Both the position numbers and the translations under genes were made by a program. From Corynebacterium rhinophilum (GTDB lineage Bacteria > Actinomycetota > Actinomycetes > Mycobacteriales > Mycobacteriaceae): a stretch of 64,000 nt of DNA. Location of the stretch: contig NZ_JASPHQ010000001.1 in NCBI RefSeq assembly GCF_030227225.1, forward strand, positions 304,100-368,099. The letters are read 5' to 3'. This document shows, piece by piece, positions 15,856 through 24,117 of the stretch (its first letter is position 1; each line of letters starts with the position of its first letter). The notes below the pieces were generated by a model. It was not told the origin of the DNA. It worked only from the letters and a program-made list of their open reading frames with translations, and did not search any database.

Positions 15856-18800
15856 CTTACAATCCCCATTCCACCGCCCGCGCGGGAGTGGTCCTACCGC
15901 CGTCGCCAGAGGTACGACTCATCGCCCGCACCCCGTCCGCACACGCTCGTTCCTGGCCCGTTGAGCTGCCGGAAACCGGTACCTGGAAGGTAACCGGCAC
16001 CGCCGGAACCGGCGTATCCAGTTTTCTTATCGATACCGTCATTCATGCCCTCGACCGCGCCCAGGAGACGGGGGCAGATCCCTCCGGCATCCTCGTTGTT
16101 GCCGCCTCCAAGGAATCCGGCGCCCGCCTGCGCCGTGAGCTTTCAGAGCGCCTCGAAGATTATGCGGCGCAATCCTCCATGGTCCGCTCCATCCACTCCT
16201 TGGCCTTTGCCCTCCTGCGCAGTGCAAGCGACGAGGAATTGCGCCTTATCACCGGCGCGGAACAAGATGCCGTTATCCGGGAATTGCTCGAAGGCCACGC
16301 TGAATCCGGCCACGGCGAATGGCCGGAGGAAGTTCGCCCCGCCCTAGAGTATGTAGGCTTTGCCCGCCAATTGCGCGATTTTCTTTTGCGCTCCATCGAA
16401 CGTGGCTTAAGCCCCGCGGATTTGGAGAGCCTCGGGGCTAAGTACGGCCGTGGAATGTGGGTTGCCGCCGGTATGTTCCTGCGCGAATACGAACGCGTCC
16501 AAGCACTTTCCGGTGCGCATTCTTATTCCGCGGCCGAGCTAGTCAACCAAGTCTTGCTGCGCCCAGAACTTACGAATTCACACCCGTGGCACACCATCGT
16601 GGTTGATGACGCCCAGCTATTGGATCCCACCGCGGGCAAGCTCATCTCCCGCTTGGCCCCCGATGCACAATTGCTGGTCATCGGCGGTGATGCGGACCAA
16701 TCCGTCTTTGCCTTCCGCGGTGCTAATTCGCAATTCCTTGAAGAATTTCCCGCGGAACACTCCGTGGAGCTTTCGCAGCCGCACCGCAACGGATCCCCGG
16801 CCTGCGTTTCCATCGTGGATTCTGAGGGCCGCCTGCGCGATGTGGTGGCCGATACCGTGCGTCGCCGCCATTTGGACGATGGCGTGCAGTGGCGCGATAT
16901 CGCCGTCATCGTCCGCTCGACGGCGGATATAGGCCAGATGCGCCGCACCTTGCTGGCCGCCGGCGTACCCGTACACATCAGCCCGACCGACGTGATTTTG
17001 GCAGAACAACGCCTAGTATCTGCCATGCTCCTCGCCCTGCGCGCCTTGGAAGAAGACCTCAGCAATGTGGAGCTCGAGGAATTGCTGACCGGTCCAGTGG
17101 GAGGGGCGGATCCCGTCACCCTGCGCCGCCTGATTCGCGGTCTGCGCCGGTGGGCGCCCGATGCGCGCGGCATGGATAGCCTGCGCGAGCTCTTGCAGGG
17201 CGAGCTGCCGGACTTCAATGGCCAACTCACCGAACGCGAATTTTCCATCCTAGAGCGCGTGCGCGCAGTACTTTCCGCGGGCAGGCAGGCCGTGCAAGCC
17301 CAGGCTTCTGTGGAAGAAATCCTGTGGGAGGTATGGAGCGCTACCGAGCTGGATATGCGCCTGCAGGCATCCGCCTTGCGCGGCGGCGCCACCGGCTCGC
17401 AGGCGGATCGTGACCTCGATGCCATGATGGCGCTTTTTGATGCTGCCGGTGATTACTCCGAGCGCCGACCCGGCTCCTCGCTGCAGTCCTTTTTAACTCA
17501 CATCACCGAACAAGAACTGCCCACCGGCGTGCGCGACCGCCGTACCGCCATCCCGCAGGCCGTGGAGATCATCACCGCCCACGGCGCCGTCGGCCGCGAA
17601 TGGGATACCGTCATCGTCGTAGGAGCACAAGAAGGCGCGTGGCCCTCGCTGGGGGAGACCGGGTCCATTTTTGGCCAAGAAGATCTCATCGATCTCCTGG
17701 ACCGCGATATTGAGCCTGATACCCCTGTTAGCCACATTGCCTCCCGTCTGGCCGAAGAGCGCCGGCTCTTCCACGTCGCCACCACGCGCCACCGGAACCG
17801 GTTACTCATCGCTGCGGTGGAAAATCCCAACGAGGATGCCTTTGCAGAACCTTCCCGCTTCATCGCGGAATTTACCGGGCGCGGGGTAGATGTGCCCGGG
17901 ACAATGGCGCGCCGGGAAGCCAGCCGCGCCTTGCGCGCCACCCAATTCCCCCGCGAGCTGGGCTTGGACGTTCCCGAGCCGGCACCGGTGTCCCTGCGCG
18001 ATGGACTCGAGGTCGATCCCCTCGACGTGGCGGTACTGTCCGTTCCTTCCTTTGTGGCGCAATTGCGCCGCGTGGTCACGAATCCAGATTCTGGCGAGGC
18101 GGAGCGGCGCCAAGCGGCCCGGCAGCTGGCGCGCTTAGCGCAGGCGGAAATCCCAGGCGCCCATCCAGACCAGTGGTTTTCCGCGCGCTCTGTGGCATCG
18201 CATACGCAGCTGCGCGGTAGCAAGAGCCTATCGCCATCCCGGGTCGAAGCCCTGCTCAACTGCCCGCTCAAGGCGATTGTGGGAAACTTGGCCGAAGATT
18301 CCAGCGGCGCCGAGCACCTTTTGCGCGGCACCATGGCACACGCCTTCTTGGAGGCCATCGGCCGCGGCATGGATGCGGAAAAGGCCCGCCTGCTCGTCAT
18401 GGAAGCCTATGAGCTCATCCTGGATGTTCCGCAGTGGCAACTACAGAGCAAGTTGGAAGAATTCTCCCGCCTGCTGGAGCGCACGCAGCAATGGGCACAG
18501 CAATCCGAGGTCAAAAATGAACTCGCCGGGGTAGAAGTACCCGTCTACGTCGAGGTCGCCCCGGATATCCGGGTTGGCGGCTTCATGGACCGCTTGATGC
18601 AGGATGGAGACGGAAATTACCTGGTCGTGGATCTCAAGACCGGTAAATCTGCAGCGACGCAGGCAGAGGCGGAAGAAAACCGCCAGCTAATGACCTACCA
18701 ATTGGCCTTGTCCCGGGGAAGCTTTGACGGGCAGCGCGTGCGCGATGGCGAAGGGATGCCGCGCGCAGGCGGAGTTCTTGTCTATCCCGGAAAAGATTCC

Positions 18801-18995
18801 AGCAAAATCACCACGCGCACACAAAGCCAGCTCACCGCAGAGGCGCTGGAAGAATTTTCCGCACTTTTGCCACCACTGGCAGCGGAACTGCGTGGTCCGC
18901 AACTTACCGCGCGCACCAATAAAGATTGCGATAAGTGCCCCATTCGTACCATCTGCCCGGTGCAGGAGGAAGGAAAGATGACCATCCATGCCTAA
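15852..18995 (+). CDS. adnA: AdnA subunit of AdnAB helicase-nuclease
   Basis: 1047-residue UvrD-like plus PD-(D/E)xK protein, partner of AdnB in resection of DNA double-strand breaks. The N-terminal motor is degenerate: the Walker A position reads GTAGTGVSS (residues 49-57) with Val55 (codon 16014-16016) where the catalytic Lys should be, and motif II is VVDDAQLLD, with Asp in place of the usual Glu. Motif III (GGDADQSVFAFRGAN) and motif VI (RRLFHVATTRHRN) are kept. The C-terminal nuclease has DLKTGK (Asp927, Lys929) and an iron-sulfur cage of Cys804 and Cys1026, Cys1029, Cys1035. Starts at GTG overlapping the TIGR02569 gene and overlaps adnB by 8 bp. Confidence 0.93.
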   Translation: MTYNPHSTARAGVVLPPSPEVRLIARTPSAHARSWPVELPETGTWKVTGTAGTGVSSFLIDTVIHALDRAQETGADPSGILVVAASKESGARLRRELSERLEDYAAQSSMVRSIHSLAFALLRSASDEELRLITGAEQDAVIRELLEGHAESGHGEWPEEVRPALEYVGFARQLRDFLLRSIERGLSPADLESLGAKYGRGMWVAAGMFLREYERVQALSGAHSYSAAELVNQVLLRPELTNSHPWHTIVVDDAQLLDPTAGKLISRLAPDAQLLVIGGDADQSVFAFRGANSQFLEEFPAEHSVELSQPHRNGSPACVSIVDSEGRLRDVVADTVRRRHLDDGVQWRDIAVIVRSTADIGQMRRTLLAAGVPVHISPTDVILAEQRLVSAMLLALRALEEDLSNVELEELLTGPVGGADPVTLRRLIRGLRRWAPDARGMDSLRELLQGELPDFNGQLTEREFSILERVRAVLSAGRQAVQAQASVEEILWEVWSATELDMRLQASALRGGATGSQADRDLDAMMALFDAAGDYSERRPGSSLQSFLTHITEQELPTGVRDRRTAIPQAVEIITAHGAVGREWDTVIVVGAQEGAWPSLGETGSIFGQEDLIDLLDRDIEPDTPVSHIASRLAEERRLFHVATTRHRNRLLIAAVENPNEDAFAEPSRFIAEFTGRGVDVPGTMARREASRALRATQFPRELGLDVPEPAPVSLRDGLEVDPLDVAVLSVPSFVAQLRRVVTNPDSGEAERRQAARQLARLAQAEIPGAHPDQWFSARSVASHTQLRGSKSLSPSRVEALLNCPLKAIVGNLAEDSSGAEHLLRGTMAHAFLEAIGRGMDAEKARLLVMEAYELILDVPQWQLQSKLEEFSRLLERTQQWAQQSEVKNELAGVEVPVYVEVAPDIRVGGFMDRLMQDGDGNYLVVDLKTGKSAATQAEAEENRQLMTYQLALSRGSFDGQRVRDGEGMPRAGGVLVYPGKDSSKITTRTQSQLTAEALEEFSALLPPLAAELRGPQLTARTNKDCDKCPIRTICPVQEEGKMTIHA

Positions 18996-21900
18996 GCAGA
19001 ATTTTTCCCCGGAAGAAATAGCCCAAGCACTGGGCAAGGATTACCCACCTACTGAGGAACAAGCCCACGTCATCGAGGGTCCTTTTGGCCCCAAGCTCGT
19101 GGTGGCCGGCGCGGGTGCAGGTAAGACGGAAACCATGGCCTCCCGCGTGGTCTATTTGGTGGCCAATGGCTACGTGCGCCCAGAAGAAGTACTGGGGCTA
19201 ACCTTTACGCGCAAGGCGGCCCAGCAACTAGAACAGCGCATTCGCCGCCAACTGATTCAGCTGCGCGATTCCGGCCTCATCGTCCCCGGTAGCCCTGCCG
19301 CAGAGGCGCTTAACAATATCGCACCCACCGTGGCCACCTATGACTCGTATGCCGGCGAGCTCGTGCGCGAATACGGCCTTTTGGTCCCGGTCGAGCCCTC
19401 GGCGCGAATTATCACGGAGGCGGAGCGCTTTGCCATTGCCTATGACGTGGTGAAAAATTACGGCGGTAAATTATCGGATGAAAAGACCTTGGGTTCCATC
19501 ACGGAAACCCTGCTCAAGATCACTTCCGATATGGACAATTCCTTGAAGGATCCGGATGATATTGCCGAGTTCGCACGGGATTTCCGCGCTGATATTGACA
19601 ACCTGGAAAAGGCGCCGAGGACGAAGGGCGAGTATTCCAAGAAACTGCAGGACCACATCAATGTCCAGGATCTGCGCGTGCAGTACGTGCCATTGATCGA
19701 GGAACTCAAGCGCGCGCAGGCAGAACAGCAGGTCATCACTTTTGGCGAGCAGATGTCTGTGGCAGCGCGCCTCGCGCAATCGCACCCAGCGGTGGGCAAG
19801 CAACAGGCGCAGCGCTACCGCGTGGTCATGCTGGATGAATATCAGGACACGTCTTATGCCCAGCGAGTATTATTGCGCAGCCTTTTTGGCGGGGAGCAGA
19901 AAGACATTTCCGTGACAGCGGTGGGCGATCCCATGCAGGCCATCTATGGCTGGCGTGGGGCTACCTCAGAAAACCTCACCGCATTCGTGGAGGATTTCCC
20001 GCAAGCAGATGGCGCCCCTGCTCCCAAGGATCAGCTGACTACCTCGTGGCGCAACCCGTCGGGTGCCTTGGAGCTGGCTAACTCGGTGGCGGCCGGGGCC
20101 TTTGCGGGCGGCCCGCGCCCCGTCGATGAGCTGCATGCGGCCCCGCACAAGGGAGAAGGCGAGATTGAGCTGGGCTATTTCGCCAGCGAGGACGAGGAAC
20201 ACGATTTTATTGCCCAGAAAGTAAGGCAGCAGTGGGAAGCGCGCGAGGGAGATGGTTTTCGCGCAGCGGTATTGGTGCGCACCAACCGGCAAACCGCAGC
20301 CATTGCAGCTGCCCTGGATGCCGTCGATGTGCCCAATGAAATCAATGGTCTAGGTGGATTGCTGTGGCAACCGGAAATCCAGGACCTCGTAGCGCTGGCA
20401 ACCATGTTGGTGCGGCCGGAAGATGCTCAAGCGGCCCTCCGCATTTTCGCCGGGCCCATTTGCGGGCTGGGCATGGGCGATATCCAAGCCCTTGCCGCGC
20501 GGCAAAACAACTTGGCGGGGGCGAAGCAAGAGCGCCTGCAATGGGAAGAGGGCATGGATCCAGAGGAGTATCTGCGCGCCCAATTGGCGCAGCTTACGGC
20601 CGAGGGCCCAGATCAGACGGTGGGGCTTGCCGATGCCCTGGCAGACCTCGGCGAGCGCGATCGCTATACTCCGGAGGGCTTAGCGCGCATGGAAGAGGTA
20701 TCTGCCAAGCTGCGCTACCTGCGCACTTACTCGCTGTCCAAGCCTTTAAGCGATCTCTTCGCTGACATCGAGGCCATCTTCAATATCCGTACCGAGGTTC
20801 TTGCCCGCGGCAGCGCCGGGGGAGCCACCCACCTGGATAAATTCGCCGATATCGTCGCCGGATTCCATGGGGATTCCCTGTATGCGCTCCTAGATTATTT
20901 GGAGCTCGCTCGCGAACATGAAGATGGCCTTGGGCTTGGGGAAGTTCCTGCTTCCACGGATCGCGTACAAATCATGACCGTGCATAAAGCCAAGGGCCTG
21001 GAGTGGGAGCACGTCTATGTCGTGCGCGCGGATTCTTCAAGCTATAAGGCACAGGCAGAGACCTTTTTGTCCAAGATTGAAAAGGTACCCGGTGAAGATG
21101 ACTACATTGAGGTATCACCAGATGCGGTCACTCGCTCCGAATTCGAAAAGGCCTGCAAGGCATTCTTGGATGATGACCGCGCGCATAATGCGGAGGAAGC
21201 GGCTCGCCTGTTTTATGTGGCCTTGACCAGAACCGAGTCCACGTTGACTGTTACCGGCTCCGGTACTAATAACCGGTCGGGCAAGGCCAAGAAGGGCCCG
21301 TATGAGTACCTCGAAAGGCTAAAAGAATCTTTCCCCCAGTACGTGGGGGAGTGGACTGTGCCCGAAGAGCCGGTGGAAACGTCGGCTAATGCGGCAGAAA
21401 GCGGGCTCTTCCCCGCCCTTGAAGCCGATCCGGATTCCCTGGCTGGCGCGGATGCGGTGTTAGCGGCCATGGAGGACCTTCCTGAGTTAAGCCACGGCGA
21501 GACCTTCGAGTTGTGGGAACAGGATGCGGGCGCGCTCATTGAGGAATACAAGTCTCTGCAACAACCGGTAGTGGATGTGGAACTTCCCAGCGAGCTTACC
21601 GCCTCTGACATGGTGGCCTTGGGCAGTGATCCGCTACAGTTTGCGCGCCGGCAACGCCGCCCGGTGCCGTTTAAGCCCAATTCTTATGCCAAGCGGGGCA
21701 CCGCCTTCCACGCATGGCTGGAAGAGCGCTTTGGCAGCCCCGCGCTGCTAGGAGAAGAGGAATTGCCGGGCATCGATGAGCCGGAGGACTTCGACCTGGA
21801 AGAACTCAAGGAATCCTTCCTGAACTCCGAATGGGCGGAGCGCCAGCCGGACTTTGTGGAGGCGCCGTTCGAAATCACCATCGGCAGCGCTGTGGTGCGC

Positions 21901-22167
21901 GGGCGAATGGATGCCGTCTTCCGCTTGGCAGATGGCGCGTGGATGGTGGTGGACTGGAAGACTGGCCGGCCACCGAAGGGGGCGGCTATGGAAGCGGCGA
22001 AGATCCAGTTGGCGGTCTATGCCGAAGCCTGGCGGCGCATCCACGGCGGCGATAAAATCCGCGCCGCTTTCCATTACGTTCACGATGGTTATACTTTTGA
22101 GCCAGATACTTTAGCCCAAGGTGAGGAGCTGCGTAGCCTGCTTGAATCGTCAGTAGCAGGCCACTAG
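18988..22167 (+). CDS. adnB: AdnB subunit of AdnAB helicase-nuclease
   Basis: 1059-residue UvrD-family motor with C-terminal nuclease, expected to be the main translocase of AdnAB. The ATPase is intact: VVAGAGAGKTETMASR (Lys46), Ia LTFTRKAAQQLEQRI, II MLDEYQDTSYAQ, III GDPMQAIYGWRGA, IV SWRNPSGA, V MTVHKAKGLEWEHVYV and VI ARLFYVALTRTES. The nuclease domain near residues 950-1000 has RGRMDAVFRLADGAWMVVDWKTGRPP. Unlike AdnA, no four-cysteine cage is evident. ATG overlaps adnA by 8 bp. The contrast between this intact motor and the degenerate AdnA motor suggests a one-engine complex. Confidence 0.94.
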   Translation: MPKQNFSPEEIAQALGKDYPPTEEQAHVIEGPFGPKLVVAGAGAGKTETMASRVVYLVANGYVRPEEVLGLTFTRKAAQQLEQRIRRQLIQLRDSGLIVPGSPAAEALNNIAPTVATYDSYAGELVREYGLLVPVEPSARIITEAERFAIAYDVVKNYGGKLSDEKTLGSITETLLKITSDMDNSLKDPDDIAEFARDFRADIDNLEKAPRTKGEYSKKLQDHINVQDLRVQYVPLIEELKRAQAEQQVITFGEQMSVAARLAQSHPAVGKQQAQRYRVVMLDEYQDTSYAQRVLLRSLFGGEQKDISVTAVGDPMQAIYGWRGATSENLTAFVEDFPQADGAPAPKDQLTTSWRNPSGALELANSVAAGAFAGGPRPVDELHAAPHKGEGEIELGYFASEDEEHDFIAQKVRQQWEAREGDGFRAAVLVRTNRQTAAIAAALDAVDVPNEINGLGGLLWQPEIQDLVALATMLVRPEDAQAALRIFAGPICGLGMGDIQALAARQNNLAGAKQERLQWEEGMDPEEYLRAQLAQLTAEGPDQTVGLADALADLGERDRYTPEGLARMEEVSAKLRYLRTYSLSKPLSDLFADIEAIFNIRTEVLARGSAGGATHLDKFADIVAGFHGDSLYALLDYLELAREHEDGLGLGEVPASTDRVQIMTVHKAKGLEWEHVYVVRADSSSYKAQAETFLSKIEKVPGEDDYIEVSPDAVTRSEFEKACKAFLDDDRAHNAEEAARLFYVALTRTESTLTVTGSGTNNRSGKAKKGPYEYLERLKESFPQYVGEWTVPEEPVETSANAAESGLFPALEADPDSLAGADAVLAAMEDLPELSHGETFELWEQDAGALIEEYKSLQQPVVDVELPSELTASDMVALGSDPLQFARRQRRPVPFKPNSYAKRGTAFHAWLEERFGSPALLGEEELPGIDEPEDFDLEELKESFLNSEWAERQPDFVEAPFEITIGSAVVRGRMDAVFRLADGAWMVVDWKTGRPPKGAAMEAAKIQLAVYAEAWRRIHGGDKIRAAFHYVHDGYTFEPDTLAQGEELRSLLESSVAGH

Positions 22168-22266
22168 GGCTAAGGTATGGGGACGGAATGCGGACGATGA
22201 ATGGATAGTTGCGTCCCCGTATAACCGGCGGAATGAAAAATCGATCCAGAAAAGAAGGCTGGGCCA

Positions 22267-23385
22267 GTGGCCAGAAAACGTGCGAAGGTGTTCAAAGGGC
22301 GTATTAAACAGCGCTTTTTGCCCCAAGTCGAGTTGTCCTCGCAACCTGATCACGCGCTCCTTGATGTCATCACTGTGCCCAAGGATCAAAATGCCAGCCC
22401 GTGGCGCCAGTTGGCCAAACGCGCGCTGTGGGCATTTGGCATACTCATCTTCGTCACCGTCGTGGTGTACTTGGACGGCGAGGGCTATAGCGAGGACATG
22501 TCGCTTTTGGATTCCTCCTACTATGCCGCCGTCACGCTGACCACAGTGGGGTATGGCGATATCGTTCCCGTTACGGAGCAATCGCGGTTTATTAACCTCG
22601 TACTTATCACCCCGGCCCGCCTCGTCTTCCTTGTGCTGTTGGTTGGTGCGACGCTCTCCGTGCTGACGGACAAGGCCCGCCGCACCTTTGAAATCCAGAA
22701 CTGGAGAAAACAATTGCGTAACCACACCGTCGTTATTGGCTATGGAACGAAGGGCGCCGGGGCAGTCGCCGCGCTCTTGGCAGATGACGTACCCACCTCC
22801 CAGATCGTGGTCATCGATAATAACCGCGCGTCGCTGGCGCATGCGGAGCACCACGGCCTGGTCACCATCTTTGGTTCGGGAACCAAGCAGGACGTGCTTA
22901 AGGTGGCCGGGGTGGAGCACGCGAGCTCCATAGTGGTCACCCCGTCCTCGGACGATACCGCGGTGCTGTGCTGCCTATCGGTGCGCGAGCTTGCCCCCAA
23001 GGCCAAGATTGTGGCCTCGGTGCGCGAGTCCGAAAACCGCCACCTTCTGCGCCAATCTGGTGCCGATTCCGTGGTGACGTCCGCAGAGACCGCCGGCCGC
23101 CTGCTGGGGCTTGCCACCGTGACCCCCACCGTGGTGGAAATGATGGAAGACCTGCTTTCTCCTAATGAGGGCTTTTCGGTATCTGAGCGCGCCGTGCGCG
23201 AGTTCGAGGTCGGGTCCAACCCGCGCCACCTGGCGGATATCGTGCTCGCGGTGCTGCGCAATAACGAACTCCACCGCGTCGATACTGCTGATGCCTCCGC
23301 ACTGAAACCGGGCGACCGCCTGCTGTATATCAAGCACGATCTGGAACAACCCGTGGAAGTGCAAGATGATGACGAGGAGGATTAA
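22267..23385 (+). CDS. cglK: Potassium channel with RCK domain, CglK type
   Basis: 372-residue two-helix K+ channel. TM1 is about residues 52-70, followed by the pore with selectivity filter TVGYGD and TM2 (LVFLVLLVGATLSVL); the cytoplasmic RCK/TrkA-N domain begins VVIGYGTKGAGAVAALL with the NAD-binding Rossmann pattern. It corresponds to C. glutamicum CglK, needed for pH homeostasis at low pH, where an independently translated RCK domain is reported. An in-frame GTG at 22660 (residue 132) just before the RCK domain could serve this here, though its ribosome-binding site is weak. Start is GTG 22267 with no strong upstream signal. Followed at once by nudC. Confidence 0.9.
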   Translation: MARKRAKVFKGRIKQRFLPQVELSSQPDHALLDVITVPKDQNASPWRQLAKRALWAFGILIFVTVVVYLDGEGYSEDMSLLDSSYYAAVTLTTVGYGDIVPVTEQSRFINLVLITPARLVFLVLLVGATLSVLTDKARRTFEIQNWRKQLRNHTVVIGYGTKGAGAVAALLADDVPTSQIVVIDNNRASLAHAEHHGLVTIFGSGTKQDVLKVAGVEHASSIVVTPSSDDTAVLCCLSVRELAPKAKIVASVRESENRHLLRQSGADSVVTSAETAGRLLGLATVTPTVVEMMEDLLSPNEGFSVSERAVREFEVGSNPRHLADIVLAVLRNNELHRVDTADASALKPGDRLLYIKHDLEQPVEVQDDDEED

Positions 23386-24117
23386 TTGTATTTGCCCGTA
23401 ACGCACACGGGACTAGTGCCCGCCACCGCGAGTGGGGACGCGGCGTTGGTGGAGGAATTGCCGGAAGGTGTGGGAACTCCGGAGATGGTGGACATCGGCA
23501 CGCTGCACGTTTTTGCCTGCCCGGAAGCAATTGCACGGGGGATAGGGCAGCTGCAACCTGCGACCTTTTTCGCCGATAATTCCCTTATCATGCAGGCGAT
23601 TGCCTTGATCCGCAACAGGTTGGAGCAACGCTTCGATCCACGCACAGGCCAACCGTTGGACTATCCAACGCCGGGTATCGTTGGCCGCGATCCGCAGGAT
23701 TCGCGCCGCATGGTATTCCCGCGCTTGGACCCCGCGGTCATTGGCCTTATTGAGCTCAAGGGCGAGGAGAAGATTTTGCTGGCGCGCAATCGCGGGCGCA
23801 ATAACTTCTTTTCTTTGATTGCTGGATACGTGGAGCCGGGCGAGACCATTGAGGACGCCTTTGCCCGCGAAACCATGGAGGAAACTGGGCGGCGCATTGA
23901 GAATCTTCGTTACTGGGGATCCCAGCCGTGGCCGCCGAGTGGCTCGCTTATGCTGGGCTTTCACGCAGAGACATCGGATGTCCAGGCCACCTGCCATACT
24001 GATGGGGAACTGGAAGAAATTCGTTGGGTGACCCGCGCCGAGCTGCCTAAGCTTCCGCTGGCCACCGCGGGTTCTATCGCACACACGATGATTATGGAGT
24101 GGTATCACGGTGAGTAA
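23386..24117 (+). CDS. nudC: NAD(H) pyrophosphatase / mRNA decapping Nudix hydrolase NudC
   Basis: 243 residues. Hydrolyses NADH to NMNH and AMP, and in the family removes NAD caps from RNA. The Nudix box is GYVEPGETIEDAFARETMEE followed by TG (consensus G-x5-E-x7-REUxEExGU) and the family mark SQPWPPSGSLM follows. The zinc cysteines of E. coli NudC are absent, as in mycobacterial homologs I recall. The start is TTG 23386, directly after the cglK stop; the GACGAGGAGG sequence five bases upstream supports it. Overlaps uvrD2 by 8 bp. Confidence 0.9.
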   Translation: MYLPVTHTGLVPATASGDAALVEELPEGVGTPEMVDIGTLHVFACPEAIARGIGQLQPATFFADNSLIMQAIALIRNRLEQRFDPRTGQPLDYPTPGIVGRDPQDSRRMVFPRLDPAVIGLIELKGEEKILLARNRGRNNFFSLIAGYVEPGETIEDAFARETMEETGRRIENLRYWGSQPWPPSGSLMLGFHAETSDVQATCHTDGELEEIRWVTRAELPKLPLATAGSIAHTMIMEWYHGE

